Part shown: positions 20,780-27,861 of the stretch, one piece after another
Numbering within the stretch: position 1 is the first letter of the stretch
Layout of the letters: each line of letters starts with the position of its first letter
NCBI RefSeq assembly: GCF_030406325.1
Contig: NZ_JAUEQY010000008.1
Span: forward strand, 124,001 to 188,000
Direction of reading: 5' to 3'
Source of the DNA: Actinomadura sp. DC4
Lineage (GTDB): Bacteria > Actinomycetota > Actinomycetes > Streptosporangiales > Streptosporangiaceae
DNA: 64,000 nucleotides
Notes under the pieces: generated by a model
Seen by the model: only the letters and a program-made list of their open reading frames with translations
Databases searched by the model: none
What the model was told of the DNA's origin: nothing
Position numbers and translations under genes: made by a program

Positions 20780-20892
20780 CAGGACTGCCACCAGCAGTAT
20801 CTGTCGGACAGCAAGAACCCGAACGGCTACTGCGGCGTCGGTGGCACTGGGGTGACCTGCCCGGTCGGGGTTGCTCGCGCCGACGGCTGAGG
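20780..20892 (+). repeat. msrA 3'-end repeat, copy B
   Basis: 113 nt aligned without gaps to the end of msr[19 protein letters not shown] and onward to ARADG and the TGA stop, in frame throughout. The 20 mismatches to copy A are mostly synonymous, so this stretch spent time as functional coding sequence. It closes the first toxin-antitoxin-like cassette and is followed at once by the second cassette. Confidence 0.85.
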
Positions 20893-20942
20893 TCGTTCGG
20901 CTGGTCCGCTCGGATGTCCGAGAGGTGCTGTAGCTTGAGCGC

Positions 20943-21269
20943 ATGACCGCCGAGTCCTTGGAGCCTGTGGGTTCGCGGGATCCGGGTGACGACCCGGCTG
21001 CGATCTTCGAATTGCTTCCGGAGTCGCACCGTGCGCAGTTCCGTGCTGAGTACGACCAGGCGCTTGAGGCGGCGCATGATCTCGACCGCTTCAAGCAGGT
21101 GCGGTCGCTGCTGCGGCGGTGGCGGTTGCGCGCGATCGCGTATAACCGGCCAGGCTATGAGGAGGCCGTCCAGGACGCGCTGACGGGGCGGGAGGATGCC
21201 TTCGTCCGGTACACCCCGCCGGGCTGGGAAGGTCGGACGGCTTCAACGGTCGTGCTCTGTACGAGCTGA
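20943..21269 (+). CDS. DUF6247-like protein, second copy with altered C-terminus
   Basis: The first 97 residues repeat the antitoxin-like protein at 20200 with only eight substitutions. After WEGR the reading frame runs on into toxin sequence in the wrong frame (TASTVVLCTS) because a deletion removed the original stop and the toxin start. A TAGCTT box 6 nt before the ATG keeps the leaderless promoter of copy 1. It may still be made as a solitary antitoxin that could neutralise related toxins. Confidence 0.65.
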   Translation: MTAESLEPVGSRDPGDDPAAIFELLPESHRAQFRAEYDQALEAAHDLDRFKQVRSLLRRWRLRAIAYNRPGYEEAVQDALTGREDAFVRYTPPGWEGRTASTVVLCTS

Positions 21270-21499
21270 ACGGCTTGCCTGAGCAGGTGCGGAACGGCCC
21301 TTTGCTTGAGCGTCTCCTCCAACTGCTGGAGAGTCCCGGGGACGCGGTGCCCGAACGTCCAGGCCAATCGCTCGTGAGACAAGCGTTCTTCGGCAAGGAC
21401 GACCAGGGGATGCTGACCTTTATCGTCAACGAGCAGGCAGAGACGCTTCGGATCATCGACATCCAAAGAACCCGAACGGCTACGGTGGCACCGGTGTGA
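21236..21499 (+). pseudogene. Broken second copy of the toxin-like gene
   Basis: From GAC 21236 the frame reads [21 protein letters not shown] and continues parallel to the toxin at 20496, including [20 protein letters not shown] and LRIIDI. The first five codons are missing, so there is no start, and the last residues (LWTG) are replaced by a fusion into msrA-end copy C. Both ends were lost by deletions of about 16 and 85 nt relative to copy 1. The antitoxin-like partner upstream remains. Confidence 0.75.
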
Positions 21500-21531
21500 C
21501 CTGCCCGGTGGGTGTCGCGAAGGCTGAGTGA
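21466..21531 (+). repeat. msrA 3'-end repeat, copy C (truncated)
   Basis: AAGAACCCGAACGGCTACGG and onward encodes [21 protein letters not shown] and then TGA in the MsrA frame. It is truncated on the left by the deletion that destroyed the second toxin and has lost 9 nt (three codons) after the Tyr codon compared with copies A and B. It marks the end of the second cassette. Confidence 0.75.
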
Positions 21532-21831
21532 CCTCCGCTGGCCGCGCCGCGTGGTCGGATCTACCGTCGCGGAGTGACAGCCTCCCGTTGGCCTCCTGCG
21601 GTGCTGTGTGTCTGGCCAGCCCCAGTGCCGGTCGACGGAGCTGACCTTCGCAGCCGTGCCTCGCTATGCGCGTCCTGCTGGATCATGGGCGATCGGAGGT
21701 TGGCTAAGCCGCCCTGGTGGAGCGTGGACGTCATCCAGGACTTACAATCTTGCAGTCCGAATGTAAGTATTCCTTCTTATACCTGAAATCACAACGTTGG
21801 AATTAAAGCCAGCGGCCTAGACTCTGCACGT
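21532..21831 (+). other. AT-richer gene-free stretch before fic
   Basis: No supported gene: a 70-codon ORF at 21574-21786 has no ribosome-binding site and unconvincing composition. The last 100 nt (around TTACAATCTTGCAGTCCG and AAATCACAACGTTGGAATTA) are far more AT-rich than the genome around them, pointing to foreign origin. TAGACT at 21818-21823, 8 nt before GTG 21832, is the likely -10 box of fic. Confidence 0.5.
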
Positions 21832-23004
21832 GTGGACCTCGAAGCGCTAGCAGCATCACCCGTCGGCTCTTTGATCACGATCAAGGGCGTCGACGGACGT
21901 TCCGGCAAGTCCTACGATCACAAGGCATACCTCCCCGATCCGTTGCCTGACAGCGTTCCGTTGCAGCATGAGACCTACGGGGCTGTGACTGAGGCGGCGG
22001 CGGCCATCGCTCGGCTTGACCAAGCTGCACTCTTGCTGCCCGTCCCGTCTCTCTTGGCCCGTCCGGCCATCCGGCGGGAGGCTGTAAGTACTTCGGCGCT
22101 GGAGGGGACGTATGCCGCGTTCACTGACGTGCTGGAAGGAGAGTTCCTCAGTGAGGCGGACCGATCGGCGCCGGTTGCTGAGGTGGTGAACTACATCCAG
22201 GCAGCAGAGCACGCCTTTGAGTGGATCTCTCAGTACCCGCTGTCGATGGGGCTACTCGGCACCTTGCAGAAGACGCTTGTCCGTGGAACGCCTGCAGAGA
22301 AGACCGACGCTGGGCGTGTCAGAACGATCCAGGTCTGCATCGGTGGTGGTGGTGGTGGCATCGAAGACGCTCGGTTCGTTCCGGCCCCGCCCGGCGACCA
22401 ACTCGTCGCCGGCGTTGAAGCATGGCTTGAGTGGATCGGCCGGAACGACGATGTTCCTCTTTTGGTAAAGATGGCGCTAGGTCATTACCAGTTTGAAACG
22501 CTACATCCGTTCGCCGATGGCAATGGCAGGCTTGGGCGTCTGATCTGCGTCCTTCAGCTCGTGTGGCGCCGAGAGCTGCGTGTGCCTATTCTCAATATAT
22601 CACCATGGCTAGAACGCCGCCGTAAAGAATACCAGGACCACTTGCTGCAATGCAGCATCACTGGTCAGTTCGATGAGTGGATAAGGTTCTTCTGTCAAGC
22701 CGTGAGTGTCCAATCCGCTAGCGCCGTTGAAAAGATCGACGCACTTCATGAATGGAAAGAAGAGACGATGTCGAGTTTGCGTGCGGCAAGGGTCCGTGGC
22801 GTCGCTGTCTCCATCGCCGAGCAACTCATCGGATACCCAGTGATCACGGCGACTCTAGCGGCAGAGCAGCATGGAGTTACCTACCAGGCGGCCAACGCCG
22901 CGATCCGGCGGCTGGTGTCGCTTGGCATCCTTCGAGAACGAACGGGTCGATCATACGGACGCATCTTTGCCGCCCCAGCGGTTCTCGCGATCATCGAGCC
23001 ATAA
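21832..23004 (+). CDS. Fic family protein (class II, self-inhibited)
   Basis: Fic enzymes usually transfer AMP from ATP to hydroxyl groups of target proteins. The 390-residue protein has an N-terminal Fic_N-like part with the inhibitory-helix motif TSALEG at 87-92, the catalytic loop HPFADGNGRLGR at 225-236, and a C-terminal winged-helix-like region (TAATLAAEQHGVTYQAANAAI type). Six glycines at 171-176 come from a run of GGT codons (22344-22361). Codon use is less GC-rich than the neighbours. It is the third cassette between msrA-end copies. There is no ribosome-binding site, so a short or absent leader is likely. Confidence 0.9.
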   Translation: MDLEALAASPVGSLITIKGVDGRSGKSYDHKAYLPDPLPDSVPLQHETYGAVTEAAAAIARLDQAALLLPVPSLLARPAIRREAVSTSALEGTYAAFTDVLEGEFLSEADRSAPVAEVVNYIQAAEHAFEWISQYPLSMGLLGTLQKTLVRGTPAEKTDAGRVRTIQVCIGGGGGGIEDARFVPAPPGDQLVAGVEAWLEWIGRNDDVPLLVKMALGHYQFETLHPFADGNGRLGRLICVLQLVWRRELRVPILNISPWLERRRKEYQDHLLQCSITGQFDEWIRFFCQAVSVQSASAVEKIDALHEWKEETMSSLRAARVRGVAVSIAEQLIGYPVITATLAAEQHGVTYQAANAAIRRLVSLGILRERTGRSYGRIFAAPAVLAIIEP

Positions 23005-23090
23005 TTTAGAGACCGCCGGAGCGCGAACAAGACCCATGCGCTTTGGTTCAGCTAGACCATGTTGCTGAGGGGCCGCTGAATGATTGGGTG

Positions 23091-23164
23091 CAGAACGGCT
23101 ACTGCAGCGCCGGCGGCACCGGGTGTGACTGTCCGGTTGGAGTTGCCCGCGCCGATGGCTGAGG
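23091..23164 (+). repeat. msrA 3'-end repeat, copy D
   Basis: The frame reads [23 protein letters not shown] then TGA, aligned to the end of MsrA; the similarity continues a few bases past the stop (GGTGCGTTCGG against GGTCGTTCGG after copy B). It closes the fic cassette and stands just before the immunity-like gene. The amino-acid changes (Ser-Ala for Gly-Val, Cys-Asp for Val-Thr) are more than in B, so it is the most decayed of the longer copies. Confidence 0.75.
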
Positions 23165-23268
23165 TGCGTTCGGCCTGACTGTGGGCGCGCGTCTGTGTCC
23201 AGGGAAGCACCACGCGCAGGCAGGACTTGGGGCCGGCGACATGAAGACGTGAGCCGTACGCTTGGGGG

Positions 23269-23673
23269 GTGTTCGAGTACCACGGGTGGGTGACCATCCG
23301 GGAGACCGCTGGTCTCGACGATGATCCCTCGCGGTTGCGTTCACAGGTGGGGGAGATCAACGAAGTGCTCGCGGGCCTGGGGGAGTACGGTCTGCTCGAT
23401 CTGCGCTGGATGAACGGCACGCCGTTCCTGCATATCGCCGGTATGCCCAACCACCGCGGGGTGTGGGGGGAGCAGGTCATCGGTCTCTTCCGCCGCGTCG
23501 GGCGGATCGCTCCCGGCTCGTACGGGCTGCTCCATATCTGGGACGACGAGGACGCGGAGGAAGGGAAGACGTTCAGGATCTTCCGCCTGGCCCGCGGCGT
23601 GGTCACCGAGCACGCCGACTCCCTGCTCTCCCCTCTCATCCCGACCGTCGAGGACGGCGGGCCCGCCGAGTGA
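23269..23673 (+). CDS. Imm7-like immunity protein (orphan)
   Basis: The 134-residue protein begins FEYHGWVTIRETAGLDDD and continues with a helix, LRWMNGTPFLHIAGMPNHRG and a later GSYGLLHIWDDEDAE segment. This pattern matches immunity protein family 7 (Imm7), which protects against polymorphic toxins; identification is from memory. No toxin gene is next to it. GTG 23269 is preceded at exactly 6 nt by TACGCT (23257-23262), a leaderless layout. It is the last item in the island that starts at the msrA end. Confidence 0.65.
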   Translation: MFEYHGWVTIRETAGLDDDPSRLRSQVGEINEVLAGLGEYGLLDLRWMNGTPFLHIAGMPNHRGVWGEQVIGLFRRVGRIAPGSYGLLHIWDDEDAEEGKTFRIFRLARGVVTEHADSLLSPLIPTVEDGGPAE

Positions 23674-23728
23674 ACCTCCATCACGCCGGGGCGGCTTCGC
23701 GTACCGAGCTGAGTGCGTCAGCCGCAGG

Positions 23729-24245
23729 TCACGGTGCCTTGGCGATCGCGTTCGGGAGTTCGGTCTGCGTCTCGGCGATGGCGTTCGGACTTTCGTCCGG
23801 AATCTTCGAGATGATGTTCGGGCTTTCGGGTCCGGCGGACGCCTCGGAGGCGATCTGCTCCCCGATCCACGACAGATGATCGGGGATTTTCACCGCCCAT
23901 GACGCCTCTTTTCCTGGGTCGTCTTCCCACTCCGAATGCACCGCGACAAGGCGCCCACGGTACATCACGGGCGCACCTGAATCGCCACCCTGAGTGCGGC
24001 CGTCCCCTCCTTCAGTTCCATTCCGTCGTTGATTCCGGCGATGGGGCCCATTGCTCCGCTCACCCACATGGTCGCGACCTTCATAACACGAGGTCATTGT
24101 CATGGAAGATCTGCACCGCCCCCTGTACGTGGGAGCTGAAGGCTCCACCGTCGATCCCCCACGCCGGAGCGGAGAGCACCCCCGCCGGTAAAGCGAGGGC
24201 CGGTACGATGACTCCCGCGCGTTTGGCCGTCTTTTGAGTGCCCAT
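23729..24245 (-). pseudogene. Relic of a secreted trypsin-like protease
   Basis: On the minus strand an ATG at 24245 opens a signal peptide (GVIVPALALPAGVLSAPAWG) followed by GIDGGAFSSHVQGAVQIFHDN, the start of a trypsin-like mature domain; it stops at 24081. In another frame, 24148-23729, GRTQGGDSGAPVMYRGRLVA carries the serine-site motif GDSGAP and a typical C-terminal helix. The middle, with the His and Asp of the triad, is missing. The two parts look like a single gene broken by deletion and frameshift. An intact protease of a similar kind lies at 17678. Confidence 0.55.
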
Positions 24246-24363
24246 TCGTAAACTTTCCGATGCCGCCCGATGCGGGCAATAAGATTCGCCCAAAAGGGAT
24301 CGCATAAGGCCCCCCGGGGACGTTCACTTCATACACGCGCCCCCATCGCGCAAAAATTCACCT

Positions 24364-24951
24364 TCAGGCCGGATATGGAGTGGCTTCGCGCGCCGAACGG
24401 AGTGCGCCCGCCCACCAGGCCAGCTGGTCCAGCAGGGTTTTCGCATAGCCAGGTGCCTCGGGGTCGAGTGGATGACCGTCCTGCCAGGACAGGAAGTAGT
24501 TCGGGAAGGCCAGGCCGTCGCGGATCGTCACCGCATGCAGTTCGGTCAGGACGTTCTCCAGGTGGAGTACGGCGTGCCGGCCGCCCGCCGCGCCGCCGTA
24601 GCTGACGAAGGCGACCGGCTTGGCGGTCCAGTGGGTGAAGTGCCAGTCGATGGCCGCCTTCAACGACGCGGGATAGCTGTGGTTGTACTCCGGCGTGACC
24701 ACGATGAACGCGTCCGCGCCCTCCAGCGCCGACGTCAGTGCGGCCATCCCGGCCGGGCGCGGGTAGTCGTCGCCGGCGTACTTCGGCGACGCGGCGGGCA
24801 GGACCAGCGGGATCTCCACCTCGGCCAGGTCGACGACCTCGACGTCGAAACCGCCGTGCGTACGAGCCTGTGCGGCGACCCACGAGGCCGCCACCGGACC
24901 GAACCGTCCTTCCCGGACGCTTCCTACGATGATCACCAGTTTGTTCGACAT
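24364..24951 (-). CDS. NADPH-dependent FMN reductase family protein
   Basis: Flavodoxin-fold reductase that binds FMN and reduces flavins or quinones with NAD(P)H. IVGSVREGRFG is the phosphate-binding loop, VTPEYNHSYPASLKAAID is the family signature and FVSYGGAAGG contacts the flavin. ATG 24951 gives the usual MSNKLVII start; ATG 24963, four codons upstream, is the alternative. It is divergent from an XRE regulator at 25065 that is probably its controller. A second, distantly similar reductase with its own divergent regulator is at 46043. Confidence 0.88.
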   Translation of the reverse strand: MSNKLVIIVGSVREGRFGPVAASWVAAQARTHGGFDVEVVDLAEVEIPLVLPAASPKYAGDDYPRPAGMAALTSALEGADAFIVVTPEYNHSYPASLKAAIDWHFTHWTAKPVAFVSYGGAAGGRHAVLHLENVLTELHAVTIRDGLAFPNYFLSWQDGHPLDPEAPGYAKTLLDQLAWWAGALRSAREATPYPA

Positions 24952-24995
24952 GGCCACCACCATCGGGCGGGTGCGGTGGCCGCAGCCAGACCGGG

Positions 24996-25026
24996 CTCAG
25001 GCTGGCCCCCGGAGGGCCAGCCTGAG
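24996..25026. promoter_or_regulatory. 13-bp perfect inverted repeat between divergent genes
   Basis: CTCAGGCTGGCCC (24996-25008) and GGGCCAGCCTGAG (25014-25026) are perfect complements around a 5-nt spacer. It sits between the FMN reductase and the XRE gene, 27 nt before the -10 box of the latter. An operator for the regulator is the likeliest role; no gene ends here, so a terminator makes less sense. Confidence 0.5.
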
Positions 25027-25064
25027 CGCTCCGTGAACGAAGCGAGGCGTCGTAGGCTCACGGC

Positions 25065-25895
25065 ATGGGTACGCCGCTGGGTGATTTCGTACGAGCGAAG
25101 CGCGACAGCATCCAGCCGGCCTCGCTGGGGCTGCCGGATCGTGGCCGCCGCCGCTCACCCGGCCTGCGGCGTACGGACCTGGCCGCGCGGGCCGGGGTCA
25201 GCGTCGAGTACCTGACCCGAATCGAGCAGGGCCGTGACCGTAATCCCTCGGTGGCGGTGGTGAACGCGCTCGCCGACGCGCTCAGCCTCGATCCCGCCGA
25301 GCGCGACCACCTGCGCTACCTCAAGAAGATCACCGGTGGCGAGTGCTCGGCCCACGTACGGCCCGCACCACCGCGCCGCGAGGTACGGCCGTCCGTCCTG
25401 GAGACCCTGCGCCTCCTCGAACCCGCGATCGCGCTGGTGACCAACCGGCTGGGCGACGTCCTCGCCCACACCGGAGGGTACGAGCTGGTCATGGGCGGAA
25501 TCGGACTGCTCGAAGCCGACGAGCCGAACCTCACGCGCTACGTCTTCACCGACCCCGGCGCCCGGGAGTTCTTCGCGGACTGGGAGGACGTCGCGGACGA
25601 GCAGGCCTTCGACCTGTGGCTGGCACCGTCCGTAGAGAACTCCGAGTGGCTGACCGCCGAACTCGCGCCCGCCGCCGGCCCCGACTTCACGCGCCGCTTC
25701 AACCGCCACGTGGTCCCGCGACGCGGCGCTCTCCGGCTCAACCATCCCTCCGGTCCCGAACTCCGCCTGCTCCGCGAGACCCTCGAACTCCCCTCGGACG
25801 CACAGCAACTGGTCGTCCTCCTCCCCGCGGACGAGGAGACGGCCGCGGCCATCGACCGGCTCCACCGCCCCGGACGGCTCCGCGCGATCCCCTGA
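25065..25895 (+). CDS. XRE-family regulator with MmyB-like ligand-binding domain
   Basis: Transcription factor of 276 residues. The N-terminal helix-turn-helix (residues about 33-70: RRTDLAARAGVSVEYLTRIEQ) is followed by the MmyB-like PAS-type sensor domain common in actinomycetes, with the NRLGDVLAHTGGY segment. Such regulators are often divergent from an oxidoreductase, as here with the FMN reductase at 24364, and their ligands are mostly unknown. TAGGCT at 25053-25058 stands 6 nt before the ATG, so the mRNA is probably leaderless. Confidence 0.9.
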   Translation: MGTPLGDFVRAKRDSIQPASLGLPDRGRRRSPGLRRTDLAARAGVSVEYLTRIEQGRDRNPSVAVVNALADALSLDPAERDHLRYLKKITGGECSAHVRPAPPRREVRPSVLETLRLLEPAIALVTNRLGDVLAHTGGYELVMGGIGLLEADEPNLTRYVFTDPGAREFFADWEDVADEQAFDLWLAPSVENSEWLTAELAPAAGPDFTRRFNRHVVPRRGALRLNHPSGPELRLLRETLELPSDAQQLVVLLPADEETAAAIDRLHRPGRLRAIP

Positions 25896-25913
25896 AAGGG
25901 CTAACTTGTCGTC

Positions 25914-26357
25914 GTGGCGATCGATACGACCGGCGAATGGTGGTCGGGAGAGACCGCGGGCGATATCGCGGACTATCTGGAAGAACTCGCCCCGGGCGGA
26001 TATCCGGTGGACGAAGTGGTCGAATCCCGGTGCGCGGAGTGCTCCGGCACCGTCTTCTCCCTTGAACTGGACCCGTCGTCGACCTGCGCCCGACGTACGT
26101 GCGGGGGCTGCGGGTCGGTGGCGTACATGCTGGACAGCGAGGAGTACTGGATGGACGGCGACGACGGTCCCCAGACCATCGCCTGCTCGTGCGGCGCGAC
26201 CTGCTTCGAGACGTCCGTCGGCTTCAACCGAAGAGAGGACCGAGAGATCCGCTGGGTCAGCATCGGCCTCCGCTGCGTCCAGGACGGCATCCTGGGCTGC
26301 TGCGCCGACTGGAAGATCGGGTACGCCCCGTCCCTCCACCTGCTGGACCGGACATGA
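25914..26357 (+). CDS. Cysteine-rich, zinc-ribbon-like protein of unknown function
   Basis: A 147-residue acidic protein with many cysteines: CAEC near residue 40, CARRTCGGCGS near 58, CSCGATC near 90 and CVQDGILGCC near 120. The spacing suggests one or two structural zinc sites or an iron-sulfur site. There is no signal peptide. I recognise no family. GTG 25914 is set by the TAACTT box exactly 6 nt upstream (25902-25907), a leaderless layout; the gene stands alone, 18 nt after the XRE gene. Confidence 0.7.
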   Translation: MAIDTTGEWWSGETAGDIADYLEELAPGGYPVDEVVESRCAECSGTVFSLELDPSSTCARRTCGGCGSVAYMLDSEEYWMDGDDGPQTIACSCGATCFETSVGFNRREDREIRWVSIGLRCVQDGILGCCADWKIGYAPSLHLLDRT

Positions 26358-26527
26358 CCACGGAGCCTACGGAACCGGCCGGGAACGAGCGGGCGGGCTG
26401 GTAAGGGTTCGTCGTCTCTCCCGCAAAATGCCTGGCCAATCCCTGTTCGGGCAGCTTTGTGTTTGGCGGACCGCCTATCGGGCATTGCTGCGGCACCCCG
26501 GTTGGAAACGATGAAGGGAGCACGGCG

Positions 26528-26725
26528 ATGGGCATTGAGTTCCGGAAGCGTAAGAGGGTCGGCCCCCTGATTTTCAACTTCACCGAGCACGGTTTCTCCT
26601 CGTGGAGCGTCAAGATCGGGCGGTGGTCCTGGAATTCCCGCACCCGCGCGCATCGGTACGACCTGCCTGGGCCGATGTCCTGGAAACAGGACAAGCACAA
26701 GGACAAGGACAAGTCCAAGTCCTGA
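26528..26725 (+). CDS. DUF4236-like small protein
   Basis: A 65-residue basic protein beginning GIEFRKRKRVGPLIFNFTE, which matches the start of DUF4236 proteins (pattern: xFRK..., then a short strand with N and a Ser-rich turn). The end is Lys-rich (KQDKHKDKDKSKS). ATG 26528 follows GAAGGGAG at good spacing; the longer frame upstream has no support. Function is unknown for this family. A hairpin follows at 26751-26785. Confidence 0.65.
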   Translation: MGIEFRKRKRVGPLIFNFTEHGFSSWSVKIGRWSWNSRTRAHRYDLPGPMSWKQDKHKDKDKSKS

Positions 26726-26750
26726 GGTCGGCCGCATGAGGTACCAGGGT

Positions 26751-26785
26751 GGGGCGGTGTCGGCGGATCGGATGGACGCCGCCCC
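26751..26785 (+). terminator. Hairpin after the DUF4236-like gene
   Basis: GGGGCGGTGTC and GACGCCGCCCC pair over 11 positions with one G:T around a 13-nt loop. There is no T tract, so termination efficiency is uncertain. It lies in the 119-nt gap before the KTSC gene. Confidence 0.4.
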
Positions 26786-26844
26786 GTACGCGGTAGTACG
26801 GCGCTGACGGGTCTCTCGCCAGGTCGTGCCGATGAGGAGCGGAT

Positions 26845-27066
26845 ATGGCCGTGCCCCTCAGATCGCTCGTCTCCAGTCATCTTCTCGCCGCCGGTTACGA
26901 TCCGGCGAGCCGGACGTTATCCGTCCAGTTCGAGGGTGGGGCGATCTATGAGTACTACGACGTTCCCCCGAGCATCTATGAGGAGATGCTGAGCGCTCAG
27001 CCGCATCCCTGGACGGCCGTAAACCGGAAACTGCGGGAGAGTCACGAGTATCGGCGCCGGTCCTGA
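26845..27066 (+). CDS. KTSC domain protein
   Basis: A 73-residue single-domain protein. The pattern LAAGYDPASRTLSVQFEGG, IYEYYDVPPSIYEEML and the final NRKLRESHEY fits the KTSC domain (a short domain found alone or in lysyl-tRNA-synthetase-like proteins). GGAG at 26836-26839 precedes ATG 26845 by a normal distance. Function is unknown; it stands alone between unrelated genes. Confidence 0.75.
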   Translation: MAVPLRSLVSSHLLAAGYDPASRTLSVQFEGGAIYEYYDVPPSIYEEMLSAQPHPWTAVNRKLRESHEYRRRS

Positions 27067-27101
27067 CACAGGAGCCGCCGAAGACCGTACTGTGATGCCC
27101 T

Positions 27102-27515
27102 ATGGGCTACCCACCTCCGCCGCCTGGCGGGATGATGCCGGCTCCTGGGGCCGACCCCGTGTTGCTGTCCATCGGCGACATTTCCGTTACCCAGACCCAC
27201 GTGTACGTGCCGCAGGGGCGGTTTCCGCTGCACGGGACGACCTGGACGGTGCAGGACTCCACACAGGTCAGCGAAGGAATTCCGCCGGTGGCCATCATCT
27301 TGACCATTGTCTTCGTCTGGTTCTGCCTCATCGGGTTGCTGTTCCTGCTGATGAAGGAGAAGCGCTTCACGGGGTTCGTCTCCATCACGGTCACCGGCAT
27401 GGGGCTCTACCATTCCGTGCAGTTCCCCGCCGCGCAGCACACCGGCGCCTGGGCGGCCGACGTGGTCGGGCGGGCGCGGGCCATCACCGCCTCCGCGCCG
27501 CCGTACTCCGCCTAG
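27102..27515 (+). CDS. Small membrane protein of unknown function
   Basis: A 137-residue protein with a Pro-rich start (GYPPPPPGGMM), a soluble part and a strong helix near 60-84 (AIILTIVFVWFCLIGLLFLLM), followed by a basic KEKRF and a second weaker hydrophobic strand. No domain is recognised. TACTGT stands 8 nt upstream of the ATG and could be its -10 box with a 1-2 nt leader. A strong hairpin follows the stop. Confidence 0.65.
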   Translation: MGYPPPPPGGMMPAPGADPVLLSIGDISVTQTHVYVPQGRFPLHGTTWTVQDSTQVSEGIPPVAIILTIVFVWFCLIGLLFLLMKEKRFTGFVSITVTGMGLYHSVQFPAAQHTGAWAADVVGRARAITASAPPYSA

Positions 27516-27527
27516 CCGACAGCCCCC

Positions 27528-27554
27528 GCGGACCCGGCCACCCTCCGGGTCCGC
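27528..27554 (+). terminator. Terminator-like hairpin
   Basis: GCGGACCCGG (27528-27537) and CCGGGTCCGC (27545-27554) form a perfect 10-bp stem with a 7-nt loop, 13 nt after the stop of the membrane protein. The T tract is poor, as is common at high GC. Confidence 0.55.
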
Positions 27555-27701
27555 GTCCAATATGACCCTAATCGTGGCTAGATAAGGCGCATGGCGTTCG
27601 GAATTCTCCCTTTGGTATCGGTCAACGGTGAACCCGCGACGTACGCTGATCGTCCATATGACGGACAACCTCAGAATGGGCCGGCGGTGACGGCTTAGGC
27701 C

Positions 27702-27860
27702 GTGATCGGTGCGAGAGGTAGTGATCTCGAGTGCGGGTGGAAATCTCAGAAGATCATGCGGACCTTCAACCGCAGTATCGAGATCTCCGCGGCGTCTTCT
27801 GGGCAACAGCGGCAATTACTGGCGGAGTGGCTGAAAGAATGCGGCGGGGAAGAAGAATAG
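27702..27860 (+). CDS. Small ORF directly upstream of the caspase-like gene
   Basis: GTG 27702 opens 52 codons ending at TAG 27858-27860, one nucleotide before the GTG of the caspase-like gene, so the two would be coupled. A stop codon lies just upstream in the same frame, fixing the start. The peptide has two halves: a short variable part and a helical, charged end (RSIEISAASSGQQRQLLAEW, then LKECGGEEE). No domain is recognised. Small partner proteins are known in bacterial caspase operons, which makes it worth keeping; codon bias is weak. Confidence 0.4.
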   Translation: MIGARGSDLECGWKSQKIMRTFNRSIEISAASSGQQRQLLAEWLKECGGEEE

Positions 27861-27861
27861 C

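Noticed and set aside
21574-21786. 70-codon ORF before fic
   Set aside because: No ribosome-binding site, no leaderless -10 spacing and unlikely composition (many Trp, Cys and Pro); its end lies in the AT-rich promoter region.
22344-22361. GGT repeat considered as a CRISPR-like or regulatory repeat
   Set aside because: It is an in-frame run of glycine codons in fic without spacers; kept only as a possible slippage site.
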